64,000 nt of DNA from Commensalibacter nepenthis. GTDB taxonomy: Bacteria > Pseudomonadota > Alphaproteobacteria > Acetobacterales > Acetobacteraceae. The notes under the pieces are model-generated. The model saw nothing but the letters and a program-made list of their open reading frames with translations. It did not search any database and had not been told where the DNA came from. Every line of letters starts with the position of its first letter. Position 1 is the stretch's first letter. Below are positions 36,163-45,189 of the stretch, in pieces. The position numbers and the translations under genes were made by a program. The stretch lies in the NCBI RefSeq assembly GCF_029953305.1, contig NZ_JASBAN010000001.1, positions 310,001 to 374,000 of the forward strand, read 5' to 3'.

Positions 36163-37581
36163 TTAGAAAGATATCATTTTACCAGGTGTAATCATTCCTT
36201 GTAGTCCTAACAAAGATTTTGCTAGTGGGATCGCCACTGGTGATAATTGTCTACCTAACAAAATAGAACGATGCTCAATCGCTGCCAACATTGCAAAATC
36301 ATCGTTATTTTTTAGAATGTCATCACGTATAGATTTACCGATGCGAACTGTCTGCGCAACACCATGGCCGCTCCATCCATTAACAGAATAAATAGGCACT
36401 TGCTTTTCAATTTTACGACAATCAGTCGCACCATTGAGAGTTAAGTCTGTGGTACCACTCCATGCAAAATCAAATTTTAAATCTTTTCTTTCTGGAAATA
36501 CAGTTTCAAGACGAGACGTTAAATATGCAATGGTTTTTTCTTCGTTCCAACGAGTCCCTGTCCCTTGCCCACCGAACAAGATACGCTGTTTTTTAACAGG
36601 ACGATAATAATCAATTTGAAATTGTGTATCATATACAGCCATATCGGTTGGCAATAATGTTTTTGTACCCCCTGCAACTGGATTTGTTACAGCCACATAT
36701 GTATAAAATGGAATGGTCGCATCAGCCTCAGATAATAACTTAAATGTAGAATCATGCACAGCAAGCACAATGCCTTTTTTGGCTAAGACACTACCTGCTT
36801 CTGTTCTAACTCTGGTTCCATTGGGAGTTTCTTCAATTTCAAGGACTTCGCTATCCTCAAAAACCTGTCCACCATTTTGCACAAAGCCATAAATCATCCC
36901 ACGAACGAGTGCCAACGAGTGAATTTGACCGCCCATACTGTCTAAGGCACCGCCAAAATAAATCTCAGAGTTAATATGCTCTTTAATTTCATATTCACCT
37001 AACATGCTAACGGAATCATCGCCAAGATATCTACGAGCATCTGCACCTTTTACCAATGCACCAATATGACCAGGATGAATTGCAGCGGTTAAATGTCCCT
37101 TGCGCATATCAACAGATAAATCATATTTACTGACGATCTCTCTGATTAAGTCAAAACATTCAATAGATGTAAAACGCCATAAACGACATGCTTCGTCATA
37201 ATCAAAATGTTCAATCATAGTTTCGGCTTCCCAACGGGCTAGCCCTGGGGTTAATTGCCCCCCATTACGACCCGAAGCCGCAGAACCGATGCGATTTTTT
37301 TCTAACAAAATTGTATCAACACCAGATTCTGAGAGATGTAATGCTGATGAAGCACCAAGCAATCCCCCACCAATTACCACGATATCACAAGTTGTTTCTT
37401 CTTCCAGTTTGGGAAAACCAGCCCAACTAGATAAGGTTGCTTCGTAATAATTTGCTGGATGTTCTGGCTTTTGATCGCCATCCACCCAACTCCAATCTTC
37501 TTGTTTATCTGTGTTATTGGTTGGAGCAATCAATGCATCATCAATTAATACTGGTTTTTCAATCTTTTGTTTTACAGTCAT
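36163..37581 (-). CDS. FAD-dependent oxidoreductase, gamma-glutamylputrescine oxidase (PuuB) type
   Basis: 472 residues, DAO superfamily. A 40-residue N-terminal extension leads to PANYYEATLSSWAGFP, then the FAD-binding DIVVIGGGLLGASSALHLSE (about 65-84) and the flavin-contacting GSAASGRNGGQLTPGLAR. Late blocks include LFGGQGTG near residue 330 and VNGWSGHGVAQTVRIGKSI near 408. PuuB oxidises gamma-glutamylputrescine; the upstream PuuP-like permease fits a polyamine or amine route. No puuA, puuC or puuD is present here, so the exact substrate is inferred. Confidence 0.8.
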   Translation of the reverse strand: MTVKQKIEKPVLIDDALIAPTNNTDKQEDWSWVDGDQKPEHPANYYEATLSSWAGFPKLEEETTCDIVVIGGGLLGASSALHLSESGVDTILLEKNRIGSAASGRNGGQLTPGLARWEAETMIEHFDYDEACRLWRFTSIECFDLIREIVSKYDLSVDMRKGHLTAAIHPGHIGALVKGADARRYLGDDSVSMLGEYEIKEHINSEIYFGGALDSMGGQIHSLALVRGMIYGFVQNGGQVFEDSEVLEIEETPNGTRVRTEAGSVLAKKGIVLAVHDSTFKLLSEADATIPFYTYVAVTNPVAGGTKTLLPTDMAVYDTQFQIDYYRPVKKQRILFGGQGTGTRWNEEKTIAYLTSRLETVFPERKDLKFDFAWSGTTDLTLNGATDCRKIEKQVPIYSVNGWSGHGVAQTVRIGKSIRDDILKNNDDFAMLAAIEHRSILLGRQLSPVAIPLAKSLLGLQGMITPGKMISF

Positions 37582-37594
37582 TTAATATAACTCG

Positions 37595-37612
37595 ATATAT
37601 ATATATATATAT
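37595..37612. repeat. (AT)9 dinucleotide run before the oxidase gene
   Basis: Nine AT units directly upstream of the oxidase start, between it and the permease stop. Slippage here could change the leader length; no effect is known. Confidence 0.7.
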
Positions 37613-37626
37613 TAATGATAAGGATT

Positions 37627-38976
37627 CTAGACTTTTGATTCGTAATTTTCGTTATCTGGAACGAAAAGTGATTTGTTGATTTTCTTTAGATAAAAAAGAT
37701 AAAGCAATCCTAAAAATGTCCATGATAAGCCAAATATAAAGGAATCTTCTTGTAAGTTCAACCACATATACGCAACTGTTACCAAACCCAAGACTGGGAA
37801 GATCAGATTTAATAAAATTTGCTTCATGGTTGCAATTTCTTTGTTTTTGTAAACAAACATGACTAAAATACAGACATTGACTGCACTAAATGCAATCATC
37901 GCGCCAAAATTCACAAAGGACACGGCTGTATCTAAGCTACAAAAAATAGCACCTAAAGATAAAAATCCAACTAACAACACACAGAAATAAGGGGAATGAT
38001 ACTTGGGATGAACATATCTAAACATCTGACCAGGGATAAATCTGGCAATGCCCATGATGTATAATAGTCTTGCGGCACTAGCATGCGATGCCAATGCAGA
38101 AGCCAACGTATTCACCAACATCGCAATCATAAAGAATTTTTGGAAAATGATTCCCCCGACATATAATGCAATTTCAGGAGAGGATGAATCTTTATAATTT
38201 TTTAATAATTCGTTTGTTGGGTAATATAATTGAATAAACCAAGCACTGATGAAAAAAATTATCCCACCAGATAATACGGTAATCATAATGGCTCTGGGTA
38301 TGTTCTTTTTCGAATCTTTTGTTTCATTCGCCAAAGTCGATACCGCATCAAACCCTAGGAAAGAGAAACATAAAACAGCCGCACCACCCACAAGTGGTTC
38401 CAAGCTATTATCACCATTGAATAAGGGTTTCATGGTTAATACAGCAGTTACACCTTGTCCTAATTTTATATGAATGACCAAATATATAAAATAAATCGTT
38501 AAAATTAAGGGTACGCCCACAAATATAAAATTCATATTTGCCAATAAACTGACGTTACGTAAATTAATAAAGGTCACAATAGCAACGTAAACAGTTATTA
38601 AAATCCAATTGGGAATATCTGGAAATAATGCACTTAAATAAGCACCAGACAACAAGGCATTAATCATTGGTAATAACATATAATCTTGCAGAGTTGCCCA
38701 TCCAACAATAAAACCATTCGCTTTACCACATATTTTACTTGTATATGTAAACGCAGAACCAGATTCAGGAAAGGTGGCTGCTAGTCGACTATAACTCATA
38801 GCGGTTAACATAATAGCCACTAACGTCAATAAATAAGCCAAAGGCACTCGACCATTTGTACGCTCAGACACGATACCAAACGTATCAAACACAGTCATTG
38901 GCGTCAAATAAGCTACACCAATGATAACGACTTGCCATAATGATAATAGCTTCTTACTCTTTTTTAACTGATCCAT
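37627..38976 (-). CDS. APC-family amino acid/polyamine permease (PuuP-like)
   Basis: 449 residues with twelve hydrophobic segments. The APC entry motif LLSLWQVVIIGVAYLTPMTV in TM1, GRVPLAYLLTLVAIMLTAMS in TM2, then YSRLAATFPESGSAFTYTSK, and CFSFLGFDAVSTLANETKDS in TM6 match the PuuP/YhdG group of importers. It is 45 nt upstream of the PuuB-type oxidase on the same strand, so the two are probably one operon for uptake and oxidation of putrescine or a similar amine. Confidence 0.85.
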   Translation of the reverse strand: MDQLKKSKKLLSLWQVVIIGVAYLTPMTVFDTFGIVSERTNGRVPLAYLLTLVAIMLTAMSYSRLAATFPESGSAFTYTSKICGKANGFIVGWATLQDYMLLPMINALLSGAYLSALFPDIPNWILITVYVAIVTFINLRNVSLLANMNFIFVGVPLILTIYFIYLVIHIKLGQGVTAVLTMKPLFNGDNSLEPLVGGAAVLCFSFLGFDAVSTLANETKDSKKNIPRAIMITVLSGGIIFFISAWFIQLYYPTNELLKNYKDSSSPEIALYVGGIIFQKFFMIAMLVNTLASALASHASAARLLYIMGIARFIPGQMFRYVHPKYHSPYFCVLLVGFLSLGAIFCSLDTAVSFVNFGAMIAFSAVNVCILVMFVYKNKEIATMKQILLNLIFPVLGLVTVAYMWLNLQEDSFIFGLSWTFLGLLYLFYLKKINKSLFVPDNENYESKV

Positions 38977-39247
38977 TAATTACATCTTTAACTTCTCGAA
39001 ATATTACAAAAGCATTTTAAAATAAATTGCTATAACAGAACAAAGCAATTAAATTTAAAATAAACCTTATACTATGCAATTTATGTAATAAATAGCAAGA
39101 ATAACATTGCTGTTTATAACAATATTTGATTGATATGCCCTGAAATTAAGTAAAAAAACGTTTTTATACTTTATAGAAATCTTTTGCTGTCAATATATGT
39201 TGATAAAAATCACAAGGATTCAATATGTTATTTGTATTATTATCTAA

Positions 39248-40173
39248 AAGCCTGACCGATAATTAATTTGAGTGATTTCAGTTATTTATGATTCTCTGTT
39301 GTTAGCACAACGACGGAGGCTCAAATGACGTGGACCAAAAACACTCGCAAGCAATATGAACGCAACTCAATGCGCTATGCAAGCGATAGTTCAGACAATG
39401 AATGGTCAATTATAGAACCGTTTCTTCAACGCTACAGTTCCGTTGGGCGTCCATGGACGCATAAGCCGCATGATATATGGGATGCTGTGCAGTACATCGT
39501 GTCAACAGGTTGTCAGTGGCGAGCACTTCTGAAATAATTTCCGCCTTACTCGACGGTACAACATCATTTCTACAATTGGCGCGACAACGGTCTTTTGGTC
39601 TTGATCGACGAGACTTTGGTGGAAGCAAAACGCATTCTTGAAGGGCATAGTCCTTTACTAACAGCGGATATTATCGACAGCCAGTCGGTGAAAACGACTG
39701 AAAGCGGCGGTTCGCGCAGTTATGATGCTGGAAAGAAAATCAAGGGGCGCAAGCGCCATATTCTGACCGATACAGCAGGCAACTTGCTGACAGCTATTGT
39801 GCATAATGCTGACATTCAGGACCGCGACGGTGCTACTCACGTCATCGAGCTAGCTAAAGGGAACTATCGCTCCATGATAAAGTTCTTTGCCGATGGAGGC
39901 TATGCAGGAGACAAACTCGCAACCGCTGTGGCGCATATTAAAGACTCCTCCATTGAGATAGTTTGTCGTTTGGACTGTATGAAAGGCTTCGTTGTTATCG
40001 CTAAAAGATGGGTGGTAGAGCATACTTTCTCATGGCTCAACCGCTGTCGGCTATTGGCAAAAGATTGGGCAGCCACTCTTGCTTTGTCCGAAACACGGAC
40101 CTTCACCGCTTCAATCCGAAAAATGACACGAGCTATCCCGCAACGCTTACAAAAATAATTATAAGTCAGACTC
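39248..40173 (+). mobile_element. IS1031-type (IS5 family) insertion sequence, 926 bp
   Basis: The ends are imperfect inverted repeats: left AAGCCTGACCGATAATTA, right (opposite strand) GAGTCTGACTTATAATTA. Both are flanked by TAA (39245-39247 and 40174-40176), the three-base TNA duplication typical of this IS group. It is clearly richer in GC than the surrounding DNA, which suggests arrival from another acetic acid bacterium such as Gluconobacter. Confidence 0.85.
39325..40158 (+). pseudogene. IS1031/IS12528-type DDE transposase with one in-frame stop
   Basis: Frame runs from MTWTKNTRKQYERNSMRYAS through the N-terminal domain (NEWSIIEPFL, GCQWRALLK), hits TAA at 39535-39537, and continues in the same frame with FPPYSTVQHHFYNWRDNG. 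The catalytic part is intact: DSQSVKTTESGG, RKRHILTDTAGNLL, ADGGYAGDKL and VVEHTFSWLNRCR. A single substitution or small change has inactivated it. The downstream part alone (39595-40158) is a long open frame but lacks the N-terminal DNA-binding region. Confidence 0.88.
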
Positions 40174-40212
40174 TAACATTACTAGTGGTTGCTGAAAGTA
40201 TGTTAATCAATT

Positions 40213-40240
40213 AAAAAAGGAGCAAAAATGCTCCTTTTTT
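40213..40240. terminator. Bidirectional terminator of ppa
   Basis: AAAAAAGGAGC (40213-40223) pairs with GCTCCTTTTTT (40230-40240) around a 6-nt loop. It provides T runs on both strands and sits directly after the ppa stop. Confidence 0.9.
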
Positions 40241-40243
40241 ACA

Positions 40244-40768
40244 TTATTTTTTATAGTTTTTAATCGAAGTTTCGATGAGTTCACATGCCTTGGCTTTATT
40301 ATCCCATCCTTGGATTTTAACCCATTTTCCTTTTTCAAGATCTTTATAGTGGGTAAAAAAATGTTCGATTTCTTGGCGGGTGATTTCTGGAATTTCTGAA
40401 ACTTCGTTGATATTGGTATAAAAAGGGTGGATTTTATCATGTGGAACACAGATGATTTTTTCATCCATTCCCGATTCATCTTCCATTTTTAAGACACCAA
40501 TCGGGCGTGCACGAATAACACATCCTGGAATAACAGGCTCTGGGCATAGCACCAACATATCAATCGGATCACCATCAGCAGCCAATGTATTGGGTACAAA
40601 TCCATAAGCAGCTGGATAAACCATTGGGGTAAAGACAACGCGATCAACAAATACAGCACCGCTATCTTTATCAACTTCGTATTTTACTTTTGAACCTTTG
40701 GGGATTTCAATAACAACATTAATATCGTTTGGCACATCTTTGCCAGCAGCAATTTTAGATAAATCCAT
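40244..40768 (-). CDS. ppa: Inorganic pyrophosphatase (family I)
   Basis: Hydrolyses pyrophosphate released by biosynthesis; cytoplasmic, Mg-dependent. 174 residues, normal. VVIEIPKGSKVKYEVDKDSG, the VYPAAYGFVPNT segment and the metal-binding signature DGDPIDMLV (about residues 65-73) are present, as is KEFFLHYKxLE-like text as IEHFFTHYKDLEKGKWV. Single-gene unit. Confidence 0.97.
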   Translation of the reverse strand: MDLSKIAAGKDVPNDINVVIEIPKGSKVKYEVDKDSGAVFVDRVVFTPMVYPAAYGFVPNTLAADGDPIDMLVLCPEPVIPGCVIRARPIGVLKMEDESGMDEKIICVPHDKIHPFYTNINEVSEIPEITRQEIEHFFTHYKDLEKGKWVKIQGWDNKAKACELIETSIKNYKK

Positions 40769-41025
40769 AATGTAATTCCAATCTATATGAAAAATACGGT
40801 AACTGTAGCGAATTGTAAGAACATTTTCAATATATATAAGCTGTTTGTCACCATGTGCTTTTATGATTTATAGATAGAGATACAAAAATTTGATTTTCGA
40901 AGAATTATTAAAGTAATATTATAAGGGAGATATTTAAAAGAGACTGCCAAAATGAATTAAGAGAATATTTATAAAATTAATTTTTTTGATAAAAAATTTA
41001 TGCATAATATAAGGAATATTCATCA

Positions 41026-41913
41026 ATGACAATAACGCATTTAAATTATAAACTCATTGTATTAGAAGCCATTAAAAGAAAAATTATTGTTATTAATCCG
41101 AATGATTATTCAACAAGAATACTTATTGGGGATAAATCTGGAACTCCAGATGGTCTTGTATTTAATCCAAATGATCAGCTACTTTATTGGACAAATATGG
41201 GTGCAGATTACGATATTTGGGATGGTTATATTCAACATTGTACTTTGGATGGCAAAGATAGAGGTATTACGGTTAAAATGGGAGAGACCCATACTCCTAA
41301 ACAAATCCAATTAGATCATCGAACAAACTATTTATATTGGTGTGATCGTGAGGGTATGAAAATTGAACGCTGTCATATTGAAACGGGTAAGGTCGAATTT
41401 TTACTAGATACACATGAAATGTATTTGGATGAAAATAATAAAAACAGACATTGCGTTGGGATAGCATTGGATATTCAAAATAACCGCGTCTTTTGGACAA
41501 TGAAAGGCCCACCCAAAGGCGGAACAGGTCGTTTGCTTTGCGCGCCTTTTGATTTTAAAGATAAGCAAGCTGTTATTGATCCTTTTCAGATTAATGTCGT
41601 TTACGATCATTTACCAGAACCGATTGATTTAGAAATAGATTATAAAAATGACTATCTTTATTGGTCAGACAGAGGCGCCGAACCTGATGGAAACTCTTTA
41701 AATAGATTACAACTATCAACCTTAAGTAAAAAGGAAGTCGTTATTCGTGGGTTTGATGAAACGATAGGGTTTACGGTCGATGCAGATAATCAACTGGCTT
41801 TTGTTTCTGATAAGACTGGGCATGTATATCAAGCTGACCTGCAAACCAAAGAGAAGAAGGTAATTTACAAATCAGAAAACGGTGGGTTTACGGGGTTGAT
41901 TAAAGTTGGTTAG
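41026..41913 (+). CDS. YWTD-repeat beta-propeller protein
   Basis: 295 residues without signal peptide. Repeated blades show the LDL-receptor-type YWTD motif: LLYWTNMGADYDIWDGYIQ, YLYWCDREGMKIERCHIETG, RVFWTMKGPP and YLYWSDRGAEPDGNSLNRL. Proteins of this kind in bacteria are often labelled SMP-30/gluconolactonase-like; no SMP-30 metal-site pattern is clear. AAGGA lies 8 nt ahead of the ATG. Cytoplasmic role unknown. A stray IS481 end begins one base after its stop codon. Confidence 0.8.
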   Translation: MTITHLNYKLIVLEAIKRKIIVINPNDYSTRILIGDKSGTPDGLVFNPNDQLLYWTNMGADYDIWDGYIQHCTLDGKDRGITVKMGETHTPKQIQLDHRTNYLYWCDREGMKIERCHIETGKVEFLLDTHEMYLDENNKNRHCVGIALDIQNNRVFWTMKGPPKGGTGRLLCAPFDFKDKQAVIDPFQINVVYDHLPEPIDLEIDYKNDYLYWSDRGAEPDGNSLNRLQLSTLSKKEVVIRGFDETIGFTVDADNQLAFVSDKTGHVYQADLQTKEKKVIYKSENGGFTGLIKVG

Positions 41914-41914
41914 T

Positions 41915-41928
41915 TGTAGGAATTGACG
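41915..41928 (+). mobile_element. Short solo IS481-type end
   Basis: TGTAGGAATTGACG, the outermost 12 bases of the IS481 element followed by unrelated sequence. It lies between the propeller stop and the cut-off end of the PIN-domain pseudogene. Confidence 0.5.
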
Positions 41929-41935
41929 TAAAATA

Positions 41936-42336
41936 TTATGCTCGTCGACAGGTATAGTTTGAATAATAGGTTTCTAAAGCTGCTGTAGAATTTTTATTAA
42001 TATCAGCAAATTCTTTATTTATTATAGAAGTTAAAAAATTAACTGATTTTGCTAATTTGTCAGATGTTCTAATTTTTCTTTGAAACTCTTTTAAGTTTTT
42101 TGCAAATTATCTAAACCGTTTTTGGTATTATCATTAGTATGAGAAATGATTTCATTGATAACAATTTCAGAAAAAATAACAGGAATGCTTACAGAAGAAA
42201 ATTGTTGCAAAGCTTGTAAAAAAGGTGAATCGAATTTATATCCCATTTTATGAAAGATACAAGTATCAACGCTGATACCAATAATTTTGTTTTCTTTAAT
42301 TAGATCAATAATTTTCTCTTTGTTTTTTCTTGGCAT
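41936..42336 (-). pseudogene. PIN-domain protein (DUF4935-like), frameshifted and truncated
   Basis: The first part reads MPRKNKEKIIDLIKENKIIG, then ISVDTCIFHKMGYKFDSPFL and IPVIFSEIVINEIISHTNDN: a PIN-type start with the catalytic Asp in SVDTCIF and Glu in SEIVINEI. At an A6 run near 42100 the frame breaks (LQKT stop). The continuation NLKEFQRKIRTSDKLAKSVN and so on follows in the next frame and ends near an IS481-type end, where the gene's C-terminus is lost. Such proteins are often toxins or nucleases of mobile defence islands; here no partner remains. Confidence 0.65.
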
Positions 42337-42487
42337 AATTTGCTTCACTTGTTAAAATTTCTATTCGTAATTTGCGAATATTCTGTACTAATTTTGGCAT
42401 AGGAACAAATTGAGAAAATATTTATTTTTTTTTAGATAAAACCCTTGCAAAAAAGATCATTTTACGGCAAATAAGTGTAGCGTCTAT

Positions 42488-42561
42488 GCGCCTGTAGCTC
42501 AATTGGTTAGAGCCGGCCGCTCATAACGGTCTGGTTGCAGGTTCAAGTCCTGCCGGGCGCA
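42488..42561 (+). tRNA. tRNA with CAU anticodon, probably Ile2 (lysidine type)
   Basis: Full cloverleaf of 74 nt: acceptor GCGCCTG/CGGGCGC, D arm GCTC/GAGC, anticodon arm GGCCG-CTCATAA-CGGTC and a normal T arm with GTTCAAGTC. The anticodon is CAT. Acceptor pairs C4-G69 and C5-G68 are those recognised by TilS in tRNA-Ile2, so Ile(CAU) is more likely than elongator Met. CCA is not encoded. The flanks AGCGTCT (42479-42485) and AGACGCT (42561-42567) extend the acceptor stem, then TTTTTAT follows, which may act as terminator. Confidence 0.9.
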
Positions 42562-42664
42562 GACGCTTTTTATATATTTTTTCGCCTGAAGCAAAGAATT
42601 GGGCGGGCATCATTTCCCCCCTATAGTATATGTTTGATGGATTTTTAAAGGGAGCTTCTCGACG

Positions 42665-44344
42665 ATGGCTGGTCCTCAGTATGTTTATGTAATGAAAGAT
42701 TTGACCAAGGCTTATCCTGGCGGGCGTGAAGTCTTCAAAGGGATTACGTTATCCTTTTTGCCAGGTGTGAAAATTGGTGTGCTTGGGGTGAATGGTGCGG
42801 GGAAATCAACCCTTTTGAAAATCATTGCTGGCAAAGATAAAGAATTCGGTGGTGAGGCATGGGCTGCCGAAGGAATTAAAGTTGGGTATTTAGAACAAGA
42901 ACCTCAGCTTGATCACACTAAAAATGTCGGCGAAAATGTTGCCGAAGGGTTTGGTCCTTTAAAAAGAGCCGTTGATCGTTTTAATGAAATCTCTATGAAG
43001 TTCGCAGAACCCATGGATGATGATGAAATGAATAATTTGCTGGCTGAACAAGCAGAATTACAAGAAATCATCGATGCTGGAAATGGTTGGGATTTAGACC
43101 GTCAAATTGAAATTGCGTTAGACGCATTGCGTTGTCCGCCTGCAAATATGAATGTTGAAAAACTTTCTGGAGGTGAACGTCGTCGCGTCGCACTTTGTCG
43201 TTTGTTGCTTGAAAAACCGGATATTTTGTTACTTGATGAACCAACCAACCATTTGGATGCAGAAAGCGTTGCTTGGCTTGAACAAACATTGCGTGAATAT
43301 ACTGGCACCGTCATCCTCATCACCCATGATCGCTATTTCTTGGATAATGTGACAAACTGGATCTTGGAAATTGAGCGCGGACGTGGCTATCCATTCGAAG
43401 GGAATTATTCTTCATGGTTGGATCAAAAACGTAAACGCTTGGCTCAGGAAGAAAAAGAAGAAAGTGCACGTCAACGTGCATTGGCTGCTGAACAACAATG
43501 GATCAGCGCTTCACCAAAAGCAAGACAAGCCAAAAGCCAAGCACGTATTGCAAAATATGAAGAAATGCTAGCACAAAGCCAAGAAAAAGCTGGTGGAACA
43601 GCTGAAATCAATATCGCACCAGGTCCTCGTTTGGGAAGTGTTGTGATTGAGGCAGAAAATCTCAGTAAAGGATTTAACGATCGCTTATTGATTGATGGTC
43701 TTAATTTCAAATTACCACCAGGGGGCATTGTTGGGGTGATTGGTCCAAATGGTGCAGGGAAATCAACATTATTCAAAATGATTACGGGCGCAGATAAACC
43801 CGATCAAGGTGAAATTCGTATTGGTGAGACAGTCCAATTGGGATATGTCGATCAGTCTCGTGATGATTTAGACCCTAATAAAACCGTATGGGAAGAAATC
43901 TCTGGCGGAACAGATGTGCTTTATTTTGGCAAGCGTTCTATTGCGTCTCGTGCTTATGTAGGTGCATTTAACTTTAAAGGTTCCGATCAACAAAAGAAAG
44001 TCGGTATTCTTTCTGGGGGTGAACGTAACCGCGTGCATTTGGCAAAAATGTTGAAAAAAGAAAGCAACGTTTTATTGCTTGATGAACCAACCAACGATTT
44101 GGATTTGGATACATTACGTGTATTAGAAGAAGCGTTAGAGGAATTCGCAGGTTGTGCTGTGGTTATCAGCCATGACCGTTGGTTCTTGGATCGTTTGGCA
44201 ACGCATATTTTGGCTTTTGAAGGGGATAGTCACGTTGAATGGTTCCAAGGGAACTTTGAGGCTTATGAAGAGGACAAACGTCGTCGTCTTGGTCCTGATG
44301 CAACTGAACCAAGTCGTATTAAATATAAACCTATTTCACGGTAA
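42665..44344 (+). CDS. ettA: ABC-F translation factor EttA
   Basis: Binds the ribosomal E site and gates the first peptide bond according to ATP/ADP level. 559 residues with two ABC domains. Walker A motifs are GVNGAGKST (about 39) and GPNGAGKST (about 360). The signatures are LSGGERRRVALCRLL and LSGGERNRVHLAKML; Walker B appears as LLLDEPTNHLD and LLLDEPTNDLD. The linker with RALAAEQQWISASPKARQAK and the C-terminal FEAYEEDKRRRLG tail are EttA features. GGGAG precedes the ATG. No TM segments. Confidence 0.97.
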   Translation: MAGPQYVYVMKDLTKAYPGGREVFKGITLSFLPGVKIGVLGVNGAGKSTLLKIIAGKDKEFGGEAWAAEGIKVGYLEQEPQLDHTKNVGENVAEGFGPLKRAVDRFNEISMKFAEPMDDDEMNNLLAEQAELQEIIDAGNGWDLDRQIEIALDALRCPPANMNVEKLSGGERRRVALCRLLLEKPDILLLDEPTNHLDAESVAWLEQTLREYTGTVILITHDRYFLDNVTNWILEIERGRGYPFEGNYSSWLDQKRKRLAQEEKEESARQRALAAEQQWISASPKARQAKSQARIAKYEEMLAQSQEKAGGTAEINIAPGPRLGSVVIEAENLSKGFNDRLLIDGLNFKLPPGGIVGVIGPNGAGKSTLFKMITGADKPDQGEIRIGETVQLGYVDQSRDDLDPNKTVWEEISGGTDVLYFGKRSIASRAYVGAFNFKGSDQQKKVGILSGGERNRVHLAKMLKKESNVLLLDEPTNDLDLDTLRVLEEALEEFAGCAVVISHDRWFLDRLATHILAFEGDSHVEWFQGNFEAYEEDKRRRLGPDATEPSRIKYKPISR

Positions 44345-44371
44345 TTCCTATTTTAGCATGTGAAATAGATG

Positions 44372-44410
44372 CACCCATTTCATTATAGAATGAGATGGGT
44401 GTTTTCATTT
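44372..44410 (+). terminator. Terminator of ettA
   Basis: CACCCATTTCATT (from 44372) pairs with AATGAGATGGGTG (ending 44401), then TTTTCATTT. 28 nt after the ettA stop. Confidence 0.85.
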
Positions 44411-44432
44411 GTAAGAGTTTCTAGAAAATGTC

Positions 44433-44954
44433 ATGATCTCGTCTCAGTTATATACACCAAGATTAATTTTATCCCCTGTCGGATGGCAAGACTTAGAAGA
44501 TGTTGTTTCTTTGAAAACGGACAGCCAAGCATTTGGTCACATGTTAGGGGGGGTCAGAACACGATTAAAAGCTGAAATGGAAATGGCAGAAGATACGACA
44601 TATTGGGGCTGTCATCGAATTGGTATGTATGTTGTTCGTGAAAATATACGATCTGGCTGTTCTCGTTTTTTAGGGATAACTGGTATTCATCATCGTCAAG
44701 ATGATCGCGGGTATGCGTTAAGATTTTCTTTATGGCCGTGGGCACAAGGGCGCGGATATGCCCGTGAAGCTGCCTATGCTGTATTGATGGAGGCTCATGC
44801 TAGAGGATATGAACGTATTGTTGCAATTTCAAAAGAAGATAACATTCCATCCCGACGTGTGTTAGGTGGAATAGGAATGGTAGTTGAAGAAGTCTTTATG
44901 CGATATGGTAACAAAATGTTGATGTATGTCAGCACAAACGATAATAGAAGCTAA
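44433..44954 (+). CDS. GNAT-family acetyltransferase (RimJ/RimL-like)
   Basis: 173 residues. TPRLILSPVGWQDLEDVVSL at the N-terminus, central strands with FLGITGIHHRQDDRGYALRF, and the acetyl-CoA loop WAQGRGYAREAAYAVLMEAH (about 102-121), followed by ISKEDNIPSRRVLGGIGM, match the Acetyltransf_3 group that modifies ribosomal proteins or small amines. Substrate unknown. It lies 21 nt after the ettA terminator and may have its own weak promoter. Confidence 0.85.
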   Translation: MISSQLYTPRLILSPVGWQDLEDVVSLKTDSQAFGHMLGGVRTRLKAEMEMAEDTTYWGCHRIGMYVVRENIRSGCSRFLGITGIHHRQDDRGYALRFSLWPWAQGRGYAREAAYAVLMEAHARGYERIVAISKEDNIPSRRVLGGIGMVVEEVFMRYGNKMLMYVSTNDNRS

Positions 44955-45189
44955 TCCTTATTCAAATAAAATGATTAATAATTCTTTTTTGCACTTTAAC
45001 AGTAAACCAGACTTTAGAACTTTTGCACGTTAATTACAAATATCATCGATACTTAATAATCTAAAATATCTATTGTGTTCGTGTATTTTTCTTAAGTTTC
45101 TTACTCATGTAGTCGCCCAGTAATCTTGATTTTATATTTACATAAAGCTGTATTGTATCCTAGATTTAAAATTTTTAAAGGATACCTCT

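Noticed and set aside
36163-38976. Complete Puu putrescine pathway
   Set aside because: Only oxidase- and permease-like genes are present; no puuA, puuC or puuD, so the pathway label would be too strong.
39595-40158. Independent transposase starting at 39595
   Set aside because: It is in the same frame as the upstream part and begins inside a conserved region; it is the downstream half of one interrupted gene.
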